NCBI RefSeq assembly: GCF_004331955.1
Contig: NZ_CP036532.1
Coordinates: 558,001 to 622,000, forward strand
Reading direction: 5' to 3'
Length of the DNA: 64,000 bases
Source: Roseitalea porphyridii
GTDB taxonomy: Bacteria > Pseudomonadota > Alphaproteobacteria > Rhizobiales > Rhizobiaceae
The notes beneath the pieces were generated by a model. The model was given only the letters and a program-made list of their open reading frames with translations, was not told the origin of the DNA and did not search any database. Shown here one piece after another: positions 19,095 through 27,429 of the stretch; position 1 is the stretch's first letter; each line of letters opens with the position of its first letter. A program made the position numbers and the translations under genes.

Positions 19095-19249
19095 GGTCGG
19101 TCCTCCGGACCCACGATTGGCGTTACGGGCTCGTGCCGCCGGCGATCGTGATCCTGCGGGTGAACCCCGCGCGGAATCCGATACCGGCGACATCGGGACG
19201 AGCCCCGCGAGCGGGGACCGTCCCTTGCGTCGAATTGCCAATGCGTCAT
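19091..19249 (-). CDS. Putative 52-residue leader peptide upstream of ornithine decarboxylase
   Basis: An open frame from ATG 19249 to a TGA that overlaps the decarboxylase ATG. The peptide starts MTHWQFDARDGPRSRG and is rich in arginine and proline, with RCRRYRIPRG and DRRRHEPVTP further on. The whole frame runs through the structured leader. Enterobacterial speF is controlled by the ornithine-sensing arrest peptide SpeFL; this peptide is not clearly related but could play a comparable part or simply couple translation. The ribosome-binding site is weak, so expression is uncertain. Confidence 0.4.
   Translation of the reverse strand: MTHWQFDARDGPRSRGSSRCRRYRIPRGVHPQDHDRRRHEPVTPIVGPEDRP
19099..19224 (-). 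promoter_or_regulatory. Structured 5' leader of ornithine decarboxylase, speF-leader-like
   Basis: Three stacked stem-loops can be drawn on the minus strand. The first is 19224-19195: GGGACG/CGTCCC outside CCCCGC/GCGGGG with a small internal loop. The second is a long interrupted hairpin, 19191-19135, closed by GTCGCCGG/CCGGCGGC (one G-T pair), continuing through ATCG/CGAT and GAT-CC/GG-ATC, and capped by GCGGG/CCCGC. The third is GGTCC-GGA-GGACC at 19111-19099, which contains the Shine-Dalgarno GGAGG. The position and form fit the speF leader family described upstream of this gene in alphaproteobacteria (Corbino and colleagues; Rfam speF). I could not run a covariance search. Confidence 0.75.
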
Positions 19250-19668
19250 CCGGAGCGAACCGGCCGCTTCACTTGGCAAGACTGTGTGTTGCCTCTTCGA
19301 TCCTGCGCGGTGGAGACGCAGGTCCAGCAAAAGGCCCTCACCGTCGTTGCTTCAAGGCGCCCGGCGGGACATACGACCTTCCCGCCGCAATCCCGGTCAT
19401 CGCCGGGCTTGCTTGTACCTTCGCCTGACATCGCCTCCTGTCCCTCCCCCTCGCCGGAAACCAGCTTTCGGGGGCGACCCACCCGCCTTCGCGGTTGCGA
19501 GGCGGATCGACGAGCCCTGCGTGGGCGCCCATGGGGCACGTGCGACCTTGGGCTGATGCGACAAATGCTCCAGAACGGGCGGAAATTCAAGTCCGCCTTG
19601 CATTGAGCGGGTTGCAAAGCACGCAATTGCGGGCACTGTGGCGCGACCATCACATCGGGAGGTTTTCC
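19250..19668. other. Intergenic stretch without a recognisable gene
   Basis: These bases lie between the decarboxylase leader and the aldehyde dehydrogenase. Short open frames on both strands have no ribosome-binding site and no recognisable protein family. Its edges must hold the divergent promoters. Near the right end TTGCAAAGCACGCAA carries TTGC/GCAA half-sites and could be an operator for the dehydrogenase gene. Confidence 0.5.
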
Positions 19669-21156
19669 ATGCTCGATACAGTCGACCGATCGACGGCCAG
19701 GACCGCCGGCGAGGGCCTTGCGGCCGGCAACGTCATCGACGGACGCACAATCCCGGCGCGTTCGGGCGCGACGATCGATGTCACCTGCCCGTCCGACGGC
19801 GCGGTCTTCGCGACCATCGCGCGCTCGGATGCGGCTGACGTCGACGCAGCCGTCGCCAGCGCCCGCGCCGCCTTCGAGACCGGCCCTTGGGCCCGCATGA
19901 GCGCGCTCGAACGGGGCCGGCTGCTGTTCGCGCTGATGGACCGGATCGAGCAGAACGCGGCAGAACTCGCCGCGCTCGAAAGCCGCGATACCGGCAAGCC
20001 GGTCCGCCAGGGCATCGCGGACGTGAAGGGCGCGATGCGCTATTTCGAGTTCAACGCCGGCGCCGCCGACAAGCTGAACGGCGACCAGATCCCGTTCCTG
20101 GACGGCTACACCGCGCTCGCCCTGCGCGAGCCGCACGGCGTCGTCGCCGGCATCATCCCGTGGAACTACCCCATGCAGATCCTCGGCCGCGTCGCCGGTG
20201 CGGCGCTCGCCATGGGCAACACGCTGGTGATCAAGCCCGCCGAGGACGCCTCGCTGACCACGGTGCGGATCGCCGAACTGGCGCTCGAGGCGGGCTTTCC
20301 GCCAGGCGTCTTCAACGTCGTCACCGGCTACGGGCAGGAGGCCGGCGCGCCGCTGTCGGCCCACCAGGACGTCGATTACGTCACCTTCACCGGCTCGCCC
20401 GTGACCGGCACCGCGATCCAGCAGGCCGCCGCCGTCAACAATCGCGGCGTGACGATGGAGCTGGGCGGCAAGTCCCCGCAGATCGTCTTCGCCGACGCCG
20501 ATCTGGACGCGGCGATGCCGGTTCTGGTCAATGCGATCATCCAGAATGGCGGCCAGACCTGTTCGGCCGGCAGCCGCATCCTGGTCGAACGTCCGCTCCA
20601 TGACGAGGTCGCCGGCCGGCTCGCCGAACGCTTTGCCGGACTGGTCGCCGAGCCGCACTGGGCCGACGGCGATCTGGGCCCGCTCGTCAACGCGACCCAG
20701 GCCGAACGGGTCAACCGCTTCGTCGCCGCGGCGCGCGCGGCCGGAACGCCGGTGCTGGCCGAAGGCCGGATCGCCGACGACGCGCCCGCCGCCGGCCACT
20801 ATGTCGCGCCGGTCCTGTTCGGCGGCGTCGATCCGCAAAGCGATCTGGCGCGCGAGGAGGTGTTCGGCCCGGTCCTGTCGATGCTCGCCTTCGACGACGA
20901 GGCCGAGGCGATCCGGCTAGCCAACGCGACCGATTACGGGCTCGTCGCGGCGGTGTGGACACGCGACGGCGGCCGCCAGTTCCGCGTCGCCCGCGCGATC
21001 CGGTCGGGCCAGGTCTTCGTCAACTGCTTCGGCGCGGGCGGTGGCGTCGAACTGCCGTTCGGCGGGGTCAAGAAGTCGGGCCATGGCCGCGAGAAGGGGC
21101 TCGAGGCCCTGCGCGACATGAGCGCGACCAAGGCGATCGTCTTCAACCACGGATAG
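19669..21156 (+). CDS. NAD(P)-dependent aldehyde dehydrogenase
   Basis: A 495-residue ALDH superfamily enzyme that oxidises an aldehyde to the acid. The cofactor region has IIPWNYPMQILGR and FTGSPVTGTAI, the general base Glu is in MELGGKSPQIVFAD, and the nucleophilic Cys in NGGQTCSAGSRIL; EEVFGPVLSML follows. A GGGAGG ribosome-binding site fixes the ATG at 19669. An SDR and a Gfo/Idh oxidoreductase follow on the same strand, which suggests a small catabolic operon for a sugar, polyol or amine-derived aldehyde. It resembles betaine- or gamma-aminobutyraldehyde dehydrogenases, and the adjacent putrescine-making enzyme is suggestive, but the substrate is not determined. Confidence 0.9.
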   Translation: MLDTVDRSTARTAGEGLAAGNVIDGRTIPARSGATIDVTCPSDGAVFATIARSDAADVDAAVASARAAFETGPWARMSALERGRLLFALMDRIEQNAAELAALESRDTGKPVRQGIADVKGAMRYFEFNAGAADKLNGDQIPFLDGYTALALREPHGVVAGIIPWNYPMQILGRVAGAALAMGNTLVIKPAEDASLTTVRIAELALEAGFPPGVFNVVTGYGQEAGAPLSAHQDVDYVTFTGSPVTGTAIQQAAAVNNRGVTMELGGKSPQIVFADADLDAAMPVLVNAIIQNGGQTCSAGSRILVERPLHDEVAGRLAERFAGLVAEPHWADGDLGPLVNATQAERVNRFVAAARAAGTPVLAEGRIADDAPAAGHYVAPVLFGGVDPQSDLAREEVFGPVLSMLAFDDEAEAIRLANATDYGLVAAVWTRDGGRQFRVARAIRSGQVFVNCFGAGGGVELPFGGVKKSGHGREKGLEALRDMSATKAIVFNHG

Positions 21157-21161
21157 CATGC

Positions 21162-21911
21162 ATGGGAAGACTTGAAGGCAAGGTCGCCATCGTCACCGGC
21201 GGTGCCGGCGGCTTCGGCGAGGGCATGGTGCGGCGCTTTGTCGAGGAGGGCGCGCGGGTGCTGATCGCCGATCTGAACGGCAAGCGGGCCGAAACGCTCG
21301 CCGCCGAACTGGGTTCGGCGACGGTGCCGCTGAAGGTCGATGTCTCGCTCGGTTCGGACATCGCGGCCATGGTCGAGACCGCGCACGACGCCTTCGGCCG
21401 CATCGACATCATGGTCAACAATGCCGGCTACAGCCATCGCAACGGCGATCTGGCCGCCGTCAGCGAGGACGATTTCGATCTCATCTTCGCGGTCAACATG
21501 AAGGCGATCTACCGCTCGACGCTCGCCGTGGTGCCGATCATGGAGGGCCAGGGCGGCGGCGCGATCATCACCACCGCCTCGACCGCCGGGCTCCGGCCGC
21601 GTCCGGGCCTGACCTGGTACAACGCCTCCAAGGGCTGGGCGATCACCGCGACCAAGTCGATGGCCGTCGAGCTTGCGCCCAGGAACATCCGCGTCAACTG
21701 CCTGGCGCCCGTCGCCGGCGAAACCGGCATGCTGGCCACCTTCATGGGCACCGACACGCCCGAAATGCGCGAGAAGTTCAAGTCGGTGATCCCGCTGGGG
21801 CGCTTTTCGACGCCCGCCGACATCGCCAACGCCGCGCTCTATCTGGCCTCGGACGAAGCCGCCTTCATCACCGGCGTGGCGCTGGAGGTCGATGGCGGCC
21901 GCTGCGTCTGA
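21162..21911 (+). CDS. Short-chain dehydrogenase/reductase
   Basis: A 249-residue classical SDR. The cofactor motif is TGGAGGFGEG, the structural motif is NNAGYSHRNGD, and the catalytic triad includes Ser in ASTAGLRPR and Tyr-x3-Lys in TWYNASKGW. The C-terminus EVDGGRCV is typical. It starts six bases after the aldehyde dehydrogenase stop, so an alcohol-to-aldehyde-to-acid sequence with its neighbour is plausible. Substrate and cofactor preference are unknown; an acidic residue after the second strand (LIADLNGKRAE) favours NAD. Confidence 0.9.
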   Translation: MGRLEGKVAIVTGGAGGFGEGMVRRFVEEGARVLIADLNGKRAETLAAELGSATVPLKVDVSLGSDIAAMVETAHDAFGRIDIMVNNAGYSHRNGDLAAVSEDDFDLIFAVNMKAIYRSTLAVVPIMEGQGGGAIITTASTAGLRPRPGLTWYNASKGWAITATKSMAVELAPRNIRVNCLAPVAGETGMLATFMGTDTPEMREKFKSVIPLGRFSTPADIANAALYLASDEAAFITGVALEVDGGRCV

Positions 21912-21965
21912 CCGGGCGGCGGCCTCGTCGCGGGAACCCGGGCCCGCCGGCCGCGTTCTGTCGCA

Positions 21966-22925
21966 ATGCGCGACAAGACCCTCGCCATCGTCGGTGCCGC
22001 CCACGTCCACCTGCCCGATCATGTGCGGGTGGCGGGCGAGGCCGGCTTTGCGATCGGCGCCGTCTTCGACCGGAACGCGGCACGCGCCGAGCACTGGTCC
22101 GGCGAAACCGGCGCCCCCGCCGTCGCCGACCGCGCCGCGATCACGTCTGGCGACATCGCCGGCGCCGTCGTGTGTTCGGAGACCGCCCATCACGAGGCCG
22201 ACATCGCGTTCCTGCTCGAGGCGGGCATTCCGGTCTTCACCGAAAAGCCGCTCGCCGGCGACGCCGCCGCCGCGCGCCGGATCGCCGAGGCGGCCGCGCG
22301 CACCGGCACGCTGCTGCATACCGGCTTCTTCATGCGCACCAATCCGCCTCTCGCCGAACTGCGCGACAGGGTTCGGGGCGGCGAACTGGGCGATGTCGTC
22401 GAAGCGCGCGGGCGCTTCGCCCATGACGGCGCCTACGCCGACTGGCTCGACCTGTCCGGCTGGATGACGACGCCCGATCTGGCCTGCTATGGCGGGTTCG
22501 CCGACGAGGGAGTTCATGTCATCGATCTTCTGATGTGGATGGCCGGGCCGGTCGCCGGCGGCGCGGCATGCCTGGGCCACGCGCGCGGCTTTCCGGTCGA
22601 CGACCATGGCGCGGCCGCGCTGAGCTTCAAGAGCGGCGCAACCGGGGCGGTGCAGGCCGGATGGACGGACCGCACGATGCGGCTCGAGATCGAACTGATC
22701 GGCACCGAGGCCGGCGCGACGGTCGGCGACGGCAAGGTCGCGATCACGGGCAGGGGCGAGGAAACGCCGCACTGGTCCGCCGGGTTGAGCCCGCTCGATG
22801 CGGGCCAGGGCTTGGTGCCCTTTCTCGCCGCCCTCGAGGGCCGTCCAGCCGACGCGCTTGTGACGCCCGACGAGGCGGCCGCCGTCAACGCCGTGCTCGA
22901 CCTGCTCTACGACCGCGAGGCCTGA
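21966..22925 (+). CDS. Gfo/Idh/MocA family oxidoreductase
   Basis: A 319-residue NAD(P)-dependent oxidoreductase. The Rossmann fold is at residues 1-120, with a nonstandard turn (LAIVGAAHVHLPDH) and the family signature FTEKPLAG near residue 92; the C-terminal alpha/beta domain has GGFADEGVHVIDLL near 180, where the His or Asp is catalytic in relatives. It follows the SDR by 54 bases and is probably part of the same catabolic unit acting on a cyclic polyol or sugar. Its last 19 bases overlap the end of ligD, which runs the other way. Confidence 0.85.
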   Translation: MRDKTLAIVGAAHVHLPDHVRVAGEAGFAIGAVFDRNAARAEHWSGETGAPAVADRAAITSGDIAGAVVCSETAHHEADIAFLLEAGIPVFTEKPLAGDAAAARRIAEAAARTGTLLHTGFFMRTNPPLAELRDRVRGGELGDVVEARGRFAHDGAYADWLDLSGWMTTPDLACYGGFADEGVHVIDLLMWMAGPVAGGAACLGHARGFPVDDHGAAALSFKSGATGAVQAGWTDRTMRLEIELIGTEAGATVGDGKVAITGRGEETPHWSAGLSPLDAGQGLVPFLAALEGRPADALVTPDEAAAVNAVLDLLYDREA

Positions 22926-25429
22926 CCGGCCTGCTCTTCCAGTTTCGTGATGATGTCGCGTGTGATCGCCTGATCGGCGTCCGCCGCCTCGAGCGGGCAC
23001 GGCTTCGAAAGCCGCTCTCGGGCGCTTTTCATCGTAAAGGCGTTGGCCGCCTTCAACTGGCCGAGCGCCCGCCAGGTGACGGGCATGGCGACTGGTGCGC
23101 CCGGTCGCGACCGCACCGAATAGGGCGCGATCGCCGTCGATCCCCGCTCGTTGCGCAGCCAGTCGATGAACACCTTGCCCTTGCGCTTGGCCTTGGACAT
23201 CGTGGCGACATAGCGGTCGGGCTCGGCCTCGGCGAAGATCGTCGCGACGGTCCGGGCGAACAGCGTCACGGTCTCCCAGCCGGCCGTGCGGCGCAGCGGC
23301 ACGATGACGTGCACGCCCTTGCCGCCGGTGACCATGGCGACGCTTTCAAGGCCGAGCCCGGACAGGAAATCGCGCACGTCCTTGGCCGCGTGCCTGACCG
23401 CGTCGAAGTCGACGCCGTCGCCCGGATCGAGGTCGAAGACGACCCGGTCGGGCTTTTCGAGATTGTCGGTCCGCGCGCCCCAGACATGGAATTCGATCGC
23501 CCCCATCTGCGCGGCGGCGACGAACCCCTCCGGCCGGTCGATGACCAGATAGTCTTCGGTGTCGCCGGACTTCTCCTCGATCGGCACCGATGCGATCTCG
23601 TCGGGAAAGCCCTTGCCCGCATGCTTCTGGAAGAAGCAGTCCCCCTCGATGCCGCGCGGGCAGCGCACCAGCGAGACAGGACGGCCGCCGGCGAGCGCCA
23701 GCATGCGTTCGGCCACCGCGCCATAGTATCGGGCGACGTCGGCCTTGGTGCAGCCGGCCTCGGGGAAGACCGTGCGGTCGCCGCTCGAAATGGCGATCGA
23801 CCGGACGGTCAGCGTCCCGTCGTCGCCGCCGGCATTGTCCGCTTCGGCCTGCGTGTCGTTGTCCATGCTCACGGTCCCGGCCTCCTTGTCCTCGCGCAGG
23901 CCCTCGAAGCGGCCGTGCCGGATGCGTCCGTCGGCGGTCAGTTCGGCATAGCCGATCTCGGCGACCAGCTTCGGCGTCAGCCAGCGCGCGTCGCGGGCGA
24001 TCTCGCGCGGCACCTCGTCGTCGAACGGCGCGGTCTTGCGTTCGAGCCTTGCGAAACGGCTCTCGAGCCGGTCGAGCGTCGCCGCGTCGTACCCCGTGCC
24101 CACGCGCCCGCGATAGACGAGCCTGCCGTTGTCACGCGTGCCAAGCAGGATCGAGGCGAAGGGCCGCCCCTTTGCTGACGACGGCGTCGTGCCGGCGATC
24201 ACGAACTCACGCCGCCGTTCGGCCTTGACCTTGCGCCACTTGCCCGACCGCTTGCCCGTATAGAGGCTGTCGGCGCGCTTTGAGATGATGCCCTCGGCGC
24301 CGCCGTCCGCAAAGCCAGCAAAGACCTGGCGCCCGCGCCCGCGAATATGGTCGGTATAGCGCACCGGTCCGCCCCCGGGCGCGCTGTCGAGCAGTGCGGC
24401 GAGCTTTTCCTTGCGCTCGGCGAGCGGCGTCTTCTTCAGCGATGCGCCGTCCAGTTCGATCAGGTCGAACGCCATGAACCGCACCGGCCGGCCGGTCTTC
24501 AGATCGGACTGCAGATCGGAAAAGCCCGCCGTCGCCGGATCGCCGGCCTGACCCGAAACCACCTCGCCATCGATCAGCGCGCTGTCGCAGTCGATGAACG
24601 CGAACGCCTCGGCGAGCCCGTGAAACCGGTCGGTCCAGTCCTTGCCCGAGCGCGTGTAAAGGCGCACCCCGCCCGTGCCGAGCGCGGCGAGGCAGCGATA
24701 GCCGTCGAACTTGGGTTCATGCAGCCAGTCGTCGCCCTCGGGCGCCTCGTCGACGAGGACGGCCAGTTCCGGCGCGGTGAATTTCGGCGTCTTCTTGCGG
24801 AAATGCTCGGCCGGATCGGGCGGCTTGCCATGATCGCCGGCGGGGACGTCCTCGGCGATCTCGTCCATCGTCCGGCCGGTCAGCGCGCTGGTGTCGAACG
24901 CCTCGGTCAGGTGATCCTCGTCTTCGGTCGCCGCCGCGTCGCGCTCCTTGATCAGGAGCCAGTTCTCGCGCTTTTCGCCCTTGCGGCGGCGCATCCGCAC
25001 CAGCGCCCAGGCGCCGCTCATCCGCGCGCCGTGCAGGTCGAACCCAAGCTTGCCCTTGTCGAGGCCCTCCTCGACATCGCCGTGCGGCGCCCACCAGCCC
25101 TTGTCCCAGACCATGACGGTGCCCCCGCCATACTCGTCCTTGGGGATGGTGCCCTCGAAGTCCTGATAGTCGAGCGGGTGGTCCTCGGTGCGCACGGCCA
25201 GCCGCTTGACCGACGGATCGTCGCTCGGCCCCTTCGTCACCGCCCAGCTCAGCAGCACGCCGTCCCATTCCAGCCGGAAATCGAAATGCAGGCGGGTCGC
25301 ATCGTGCTTCTGGACGACGAAGACGGGCTTGCCGCGCTTTTTGGGTATCGCTTCCCCGGACGGTTCGCGCGTGACCGAGAAATCGCGCCTGGCCGCATAG
25401 TCGGACAGCCTGTCGGACTTCTGCGCCAT
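22907..25429 (-). CDS. ligD: Multifunctional DNA ligase D (NHEJ)
   Basis: An 840-residue LigD with three domains. The 3'-phosphoesterase comes first (HDATRLHFDFRLEWDG and HPLDYQDFEGTIPKDEYGGG, about residues 20-180). The ATP-dependent ligase core follows, with the adenylated lysine in HEPKFDGYR near residue 240 and ALIDGEVVSGQ. The primase-like polymerase domain is last (from about 550), with FDLDPGD holding catalytic aspartates. The order PE-ligase-polymerase is the Pseudomonas/Agrobacterium type, not the mycobacterial one. With Ku, four bases upstream, it repairs double-strand breaks without a template. It is the last gene of the long minus-strand run. Confidence 0.96.
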   Translation of the reverse strand: MAQKSDRLSDYAARRDFSVTREPSGEAIPKKRGKPVFVVQKHDATRLHFDFRLEWDGVLLSWAVTKGPSDDPSVKRLAVRTEDHPLDYQDFEGTIPKDEYGGGTVMVWDKGWWAPHGDVEEGLDKGKLGFDLHGARMSGAWALVRMRRRKGEKRENWLLIKERDAAATEDEDHLTEAFDTSALTGRTMDEIAEDVPAGDHGKPPDPAEHFRKKTPKFTAPELAVLVDEAPEGDDWLHEPKFDGYRCLAALGTGGVRLYTRSGKDWTDRFHGLAEAFAFIDCDSALIDGEVVSGQAGDPATAGFSDLQSDLKTGRPVRFMAFDLIELDGASLKKTPLAERKEKLAALLDSAPGGGPVRYTDHIRGRGRQVFAGFADGGAEGIISKRADSLYTGKRSGKWRKVKAERRREFVIAGTTPSSAKGRPFASILLGTRDNGRLVYRGRVGTGYDAATLDRLESRFARLERKTAPFDDEVPREIARDARWLTPKLVAEIGYAELTADGRIRHGRFEGLREDKEAGTVSMDNDTQAEADNAGGDDGTLTVRSIAISSGDRTVFPEAGCTKADVARYYGAVAERMLALAGGRPVSLVRCPRGIEGDCFFQKHAGKGFPDEIASVPIEEKSGDTEDYLVIDRPEGFVAAAQMGAIEFHVWGARTDNLEKPDRVVFDLDPGDGVDFDAVRHAAKDVRDFLSGLGLESVAMVTGGKGVHVIVPLRRTAGWETVTLFARTVATIFAEAEPDRYVATMSKAKRKGKVFIDWLRNERGSTAIAPYSVRSRPGAPVAMPVTWRALGQLKAANAFTMKSARERLSKPCPLEAADADQAITRDIITKLEEQAGQASRS

Positions 25430-25432
25430 CGC

Positions 25433-26353
25433 TCAGGCCGATTTCTTCTTCTGCGAGCCCGAAGAGCGCGACGATTTGGTGCCGCCCTTGGACGAGGACT
25501 TCGACCTTGACGACGCTTTGGACGACGAACCGGACGACCGCTTGCCGCGCGCCTTGCCCGGTTCGGCCTCGTCGAGGCTTTCCTTGAGCGCGCTCATCAG
25601 GTCGACCACATTGTCGCCGCGCGGGCGCGGTTCGGCGTCCTCGGATTCGACGCGCCTTGTCGACTTGTTCTTGAGTTTCCGGTCGATCAGCGCCCGCAGC
25701 GCTTCCTCGTAGCTGTTGGTGAAGGCCGACGCGTCGAACGGCGCGGTCTTCCGGTCGATCAGCGAGGTGGCGACGTCGAGCAGTTCGGCGTCCGGCTCGG
25801 CATCGCCGACCGACGAGAACATCGGCTCGGCCTCGCGGATTTCCTCCTCATAGTGCAGCGTCTCCATCAGCAGCCCGTCGCCGCACGGGCGGATCGCCGC
25901 CAGATATTCCTTGCCGCGCATGGTGATCTGGCAAAGGCCGGTCCTGGAACTGTCGCGCAGCGCGTCGCGCACCACGCGGTAGGCGTCCTCGGCGAGCTCG
26001 TCGGCCGGCGTGATGTAGTAGGGCTTGTTGAAGTAGATCGGCGGGATTTCGCCCTGCTCGACGAACTGGACGATCTCCATCGTCTTCTTCGTCTCCAGCT
26101 TGATCGCGTCGATCTCGTCGGGGTCGAGCAGGATGTAGCTGTCGTCGTCATATTCGAAGCCCTTGACGATCTCGTCGCGATCGACGGGCCCCATGCCGGG
26201 CACGGTCTTTTCGTAGCGGATCGGCTTGCCCGACGGCTCGTGGATCTGCCGGAAGCGGATCTTCGCCGACGATTTCGTCGCCGAATAGACCTCGACCGGG
26301 ATCGAGACGAGCGAGAGCCGCAACTGGCCCTTCCAGATCGGCCGCGCCGCCAT
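25433..26353 (-). CDS. ku: Ku homodimeric DNA end-binding protein
   Basis: A 306-residue bacterial Ku. The core (residues 1-200) begins with PIWKGQLRLSLVSIPVEVYSA and includes YVKGFEYDDDSYILL-like residues near 65-80 and MRGKEYLAAIRPCGDGLLME. The C-terminal 50 residues are a Lys/Ser-rich tail (SSKASSRSKSSSKGG), which in other Ku proteins helps DNA binding and LigD recruitment. It starts only six bases after the stop of a dehydrogenase small subunit, and its GAGG ribosome-binding site lies in that gap, so it is probably co-transcribed with the respiratory genes upstream. Confidence 0.96.
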   Translation of the reverse strand: MAARPIWKGQLRLSLVSIPVEVYSATKSSAKIRFRQIHEPSGKPIRYEKTVPGMGPVDRDEIVKGFEYDDDSYILLDPDEIDAIKLETKKTMEIVQFVEQGEIPPIYFNKPYYITPADELAEDAYRVVRDALRDSSRTGLCQITMRGKEYLAAIRPCGDGLLMETLHYEEEIREAEPMFSSVGDAEPDAELLDVATSLIDRKTAPFDASAFTNSYEEALRALIDRKLKNKSTRRVESEDAEPRPRGDNVVDLMSALKESLDEAEPGKARGKRSSGSSSKASSRSKSSSKGGTKSSRSSGSQKKKSA

Positions 26354-26359
26354 GACGCC

Positions 26360-26782
26360 TCAGGCCATTTCCGGCTTCTGCGCCCAGAAGCCTGGCAGGC
26401 CGCCGCAATAGCTCGGCACGTTGATCGTGTCCTCGACGGTCGCATACATCAGCGCGTCGGGATAGGCGATGCGCTCGCCCTCGTCTTCGCCGCGCGGCGT
26501 GTAGACGCCCGTATAGAGCGCGGTGAGCACCCGCTTGCGCAATTCGTCCGGCAGCGCATCGCGCCCGATGATCGCGCGCTTTTCCAGTTCGCTCATCCTG
26601 TCGGCCAGCGCGGCGACCAGCGGCCGGGGCAGGGGATCGAACCCGGAAAGCTCCCTGAGCCGGGCGGCGAACCGTTCGAACTCGGCAAAAGGCTGCGCGC
26701 GCGCGGCGGCGGTCGGCGCCAGCATGGCCGCGGTCGTCAGGAGCGCGAAGCGGCGCCGTGTCAGGGGTGCGATGGTGCTCAT
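26360..26782 (-). CDS. Small subunit of FAD-dependent sugar dehydrogenase, Tat-exported
   Basis: A 140-residue protein with a twin-arginine signal (TRRRFALLTTAAML) at the N-terminus. It resembles the gamma/small subunits of FAD-dependent glucose, fructose and sorbitol dehydrogenases. These travel to the periplasm through Tat, carrying the signal-less catalytic subunit with them. The adjacent GMC subunit indeed lacks a signal peptide. It overlaps the diheme cytochrome stop (ATGA), completing a three-subunit set in the order large-cytochrome-small. The two cysteine-free halves otherwise show no motif; CGGLPGFW near the C-terminus is a notable conserved-looking patch. Confidence 0.8.
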   Translation of the reverse strand: MSTIAPLTRRRFALLTTAAMLAPTAAARAQPFAEFERFAARLRELSGFDPLPRPLVAALADRMSELEKRAIIGRDALPDELRKRVLTALYTGVYTPRGEDEGERIAYPDALMYATVEDTINVPSYCGGLPGFWAQKPEMA

Positions 26783-27429
26783 GGTTCGTCCTCCTGCGAA
26801 CGCCAGGCTCCGTAATAGTCGGCGACCGCGTCGATCTCGGAAGGGGTCAGTTGCGCGGCGAACGCGCGCATCCGGCCCATCGTGTCCGACCGGCGGTCGC
26901 TATCGGCATAGGCGCGCAGTTCGTGCGCCAGATAGGCGGGATCGCGGCCGATCAGGATCGGCGCGAGGCGGCCGGTATCGTCGGCCGAAACCCCGTGGCA
27001 CGAGGCGCAGGGCGGCACGCCGCGCTCCCAGGCGCCGTTGACGACGAGCGACCAGCCGGTCGTGTCGGCCTCTTCGCGCGCGGGCGGACGAAGGTCTGGC
27101 TGCGGCGCGTCGGCATAAAGCCGTGCCATCGCCGCCGCCCCGCCCTCGCCGAGCGCGGTGGCGGTCTTTTCCATCTGGCGATGCTGCCTGAGCCCCTTGC
27201 GGTAGGCTTCGAGCTGATGGGCGATGTAGCGCGCCGGCTGGCCGGACAGGTCCGGGAACGGGCCGGGCACGGAGGGGCGCGCCGGCGTCGAGGCGGTGCT
27301 GTCATGGCAGGCCGAACAGTCGAGCAGCACATCGGCCGACTGGGCGTGTGCGGTGCCGACGGCGGAAAGGGACACCGCGGCGGCGGCAAGGGCGATCGGC
27401 GCAAAACGGGAAGGCAAGCGGCAGGTCAT
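26779..27429 (-). CDS. Diheme cytochrome c, c4-like, of the dehydrogenase complex
   Basis: Start set at the ATG overlapping the GMC gene stop, giving 216 residues with a signal peptide ending in GTAHAQ. Two heme-binding motifs are visible, CSACH at about residue 37 and CASCH near 130, so it should carry two covalent hemes. Spacing and the repeated Y-x-A-H-x-L-x-A-Y stretches resemble cytochrome c4. It would take electrons from the FAD subunit; the known glucose and fructose dehydrogenases use a triheme subunit in this place. The partner oxidase is probably the one encoded upstream in the same run. Confidence 0.85.
   Translation of the reverse strand: MTCRLPSRFAPIALAAAAVSLSAVGTAHAQSADVLLDCSACHDSTASTPARPSVPGPFPDLSGQPARYIAHQLEAYRKGLRQHRQMEKTATALGEGGAAAMARLYADAPQPDLRPPAREEADTTGWSLVVNGAWERGVPPCASCHGVSADDTGRLAPILIGRDPAYLAHELRAYADSDRRSDTMGRMRAFAAQLTPSEIDAVADYYGAWRSQEDEP

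Noticed and set aside
22907-22925. Overlap of the Gfo/Idh gene and ligD as evidence of a wrong gene call
   Set aside because: Both proteins have normal C-termini and clear domain matches. A short tail-to-tail overlap is common in compact genomes.
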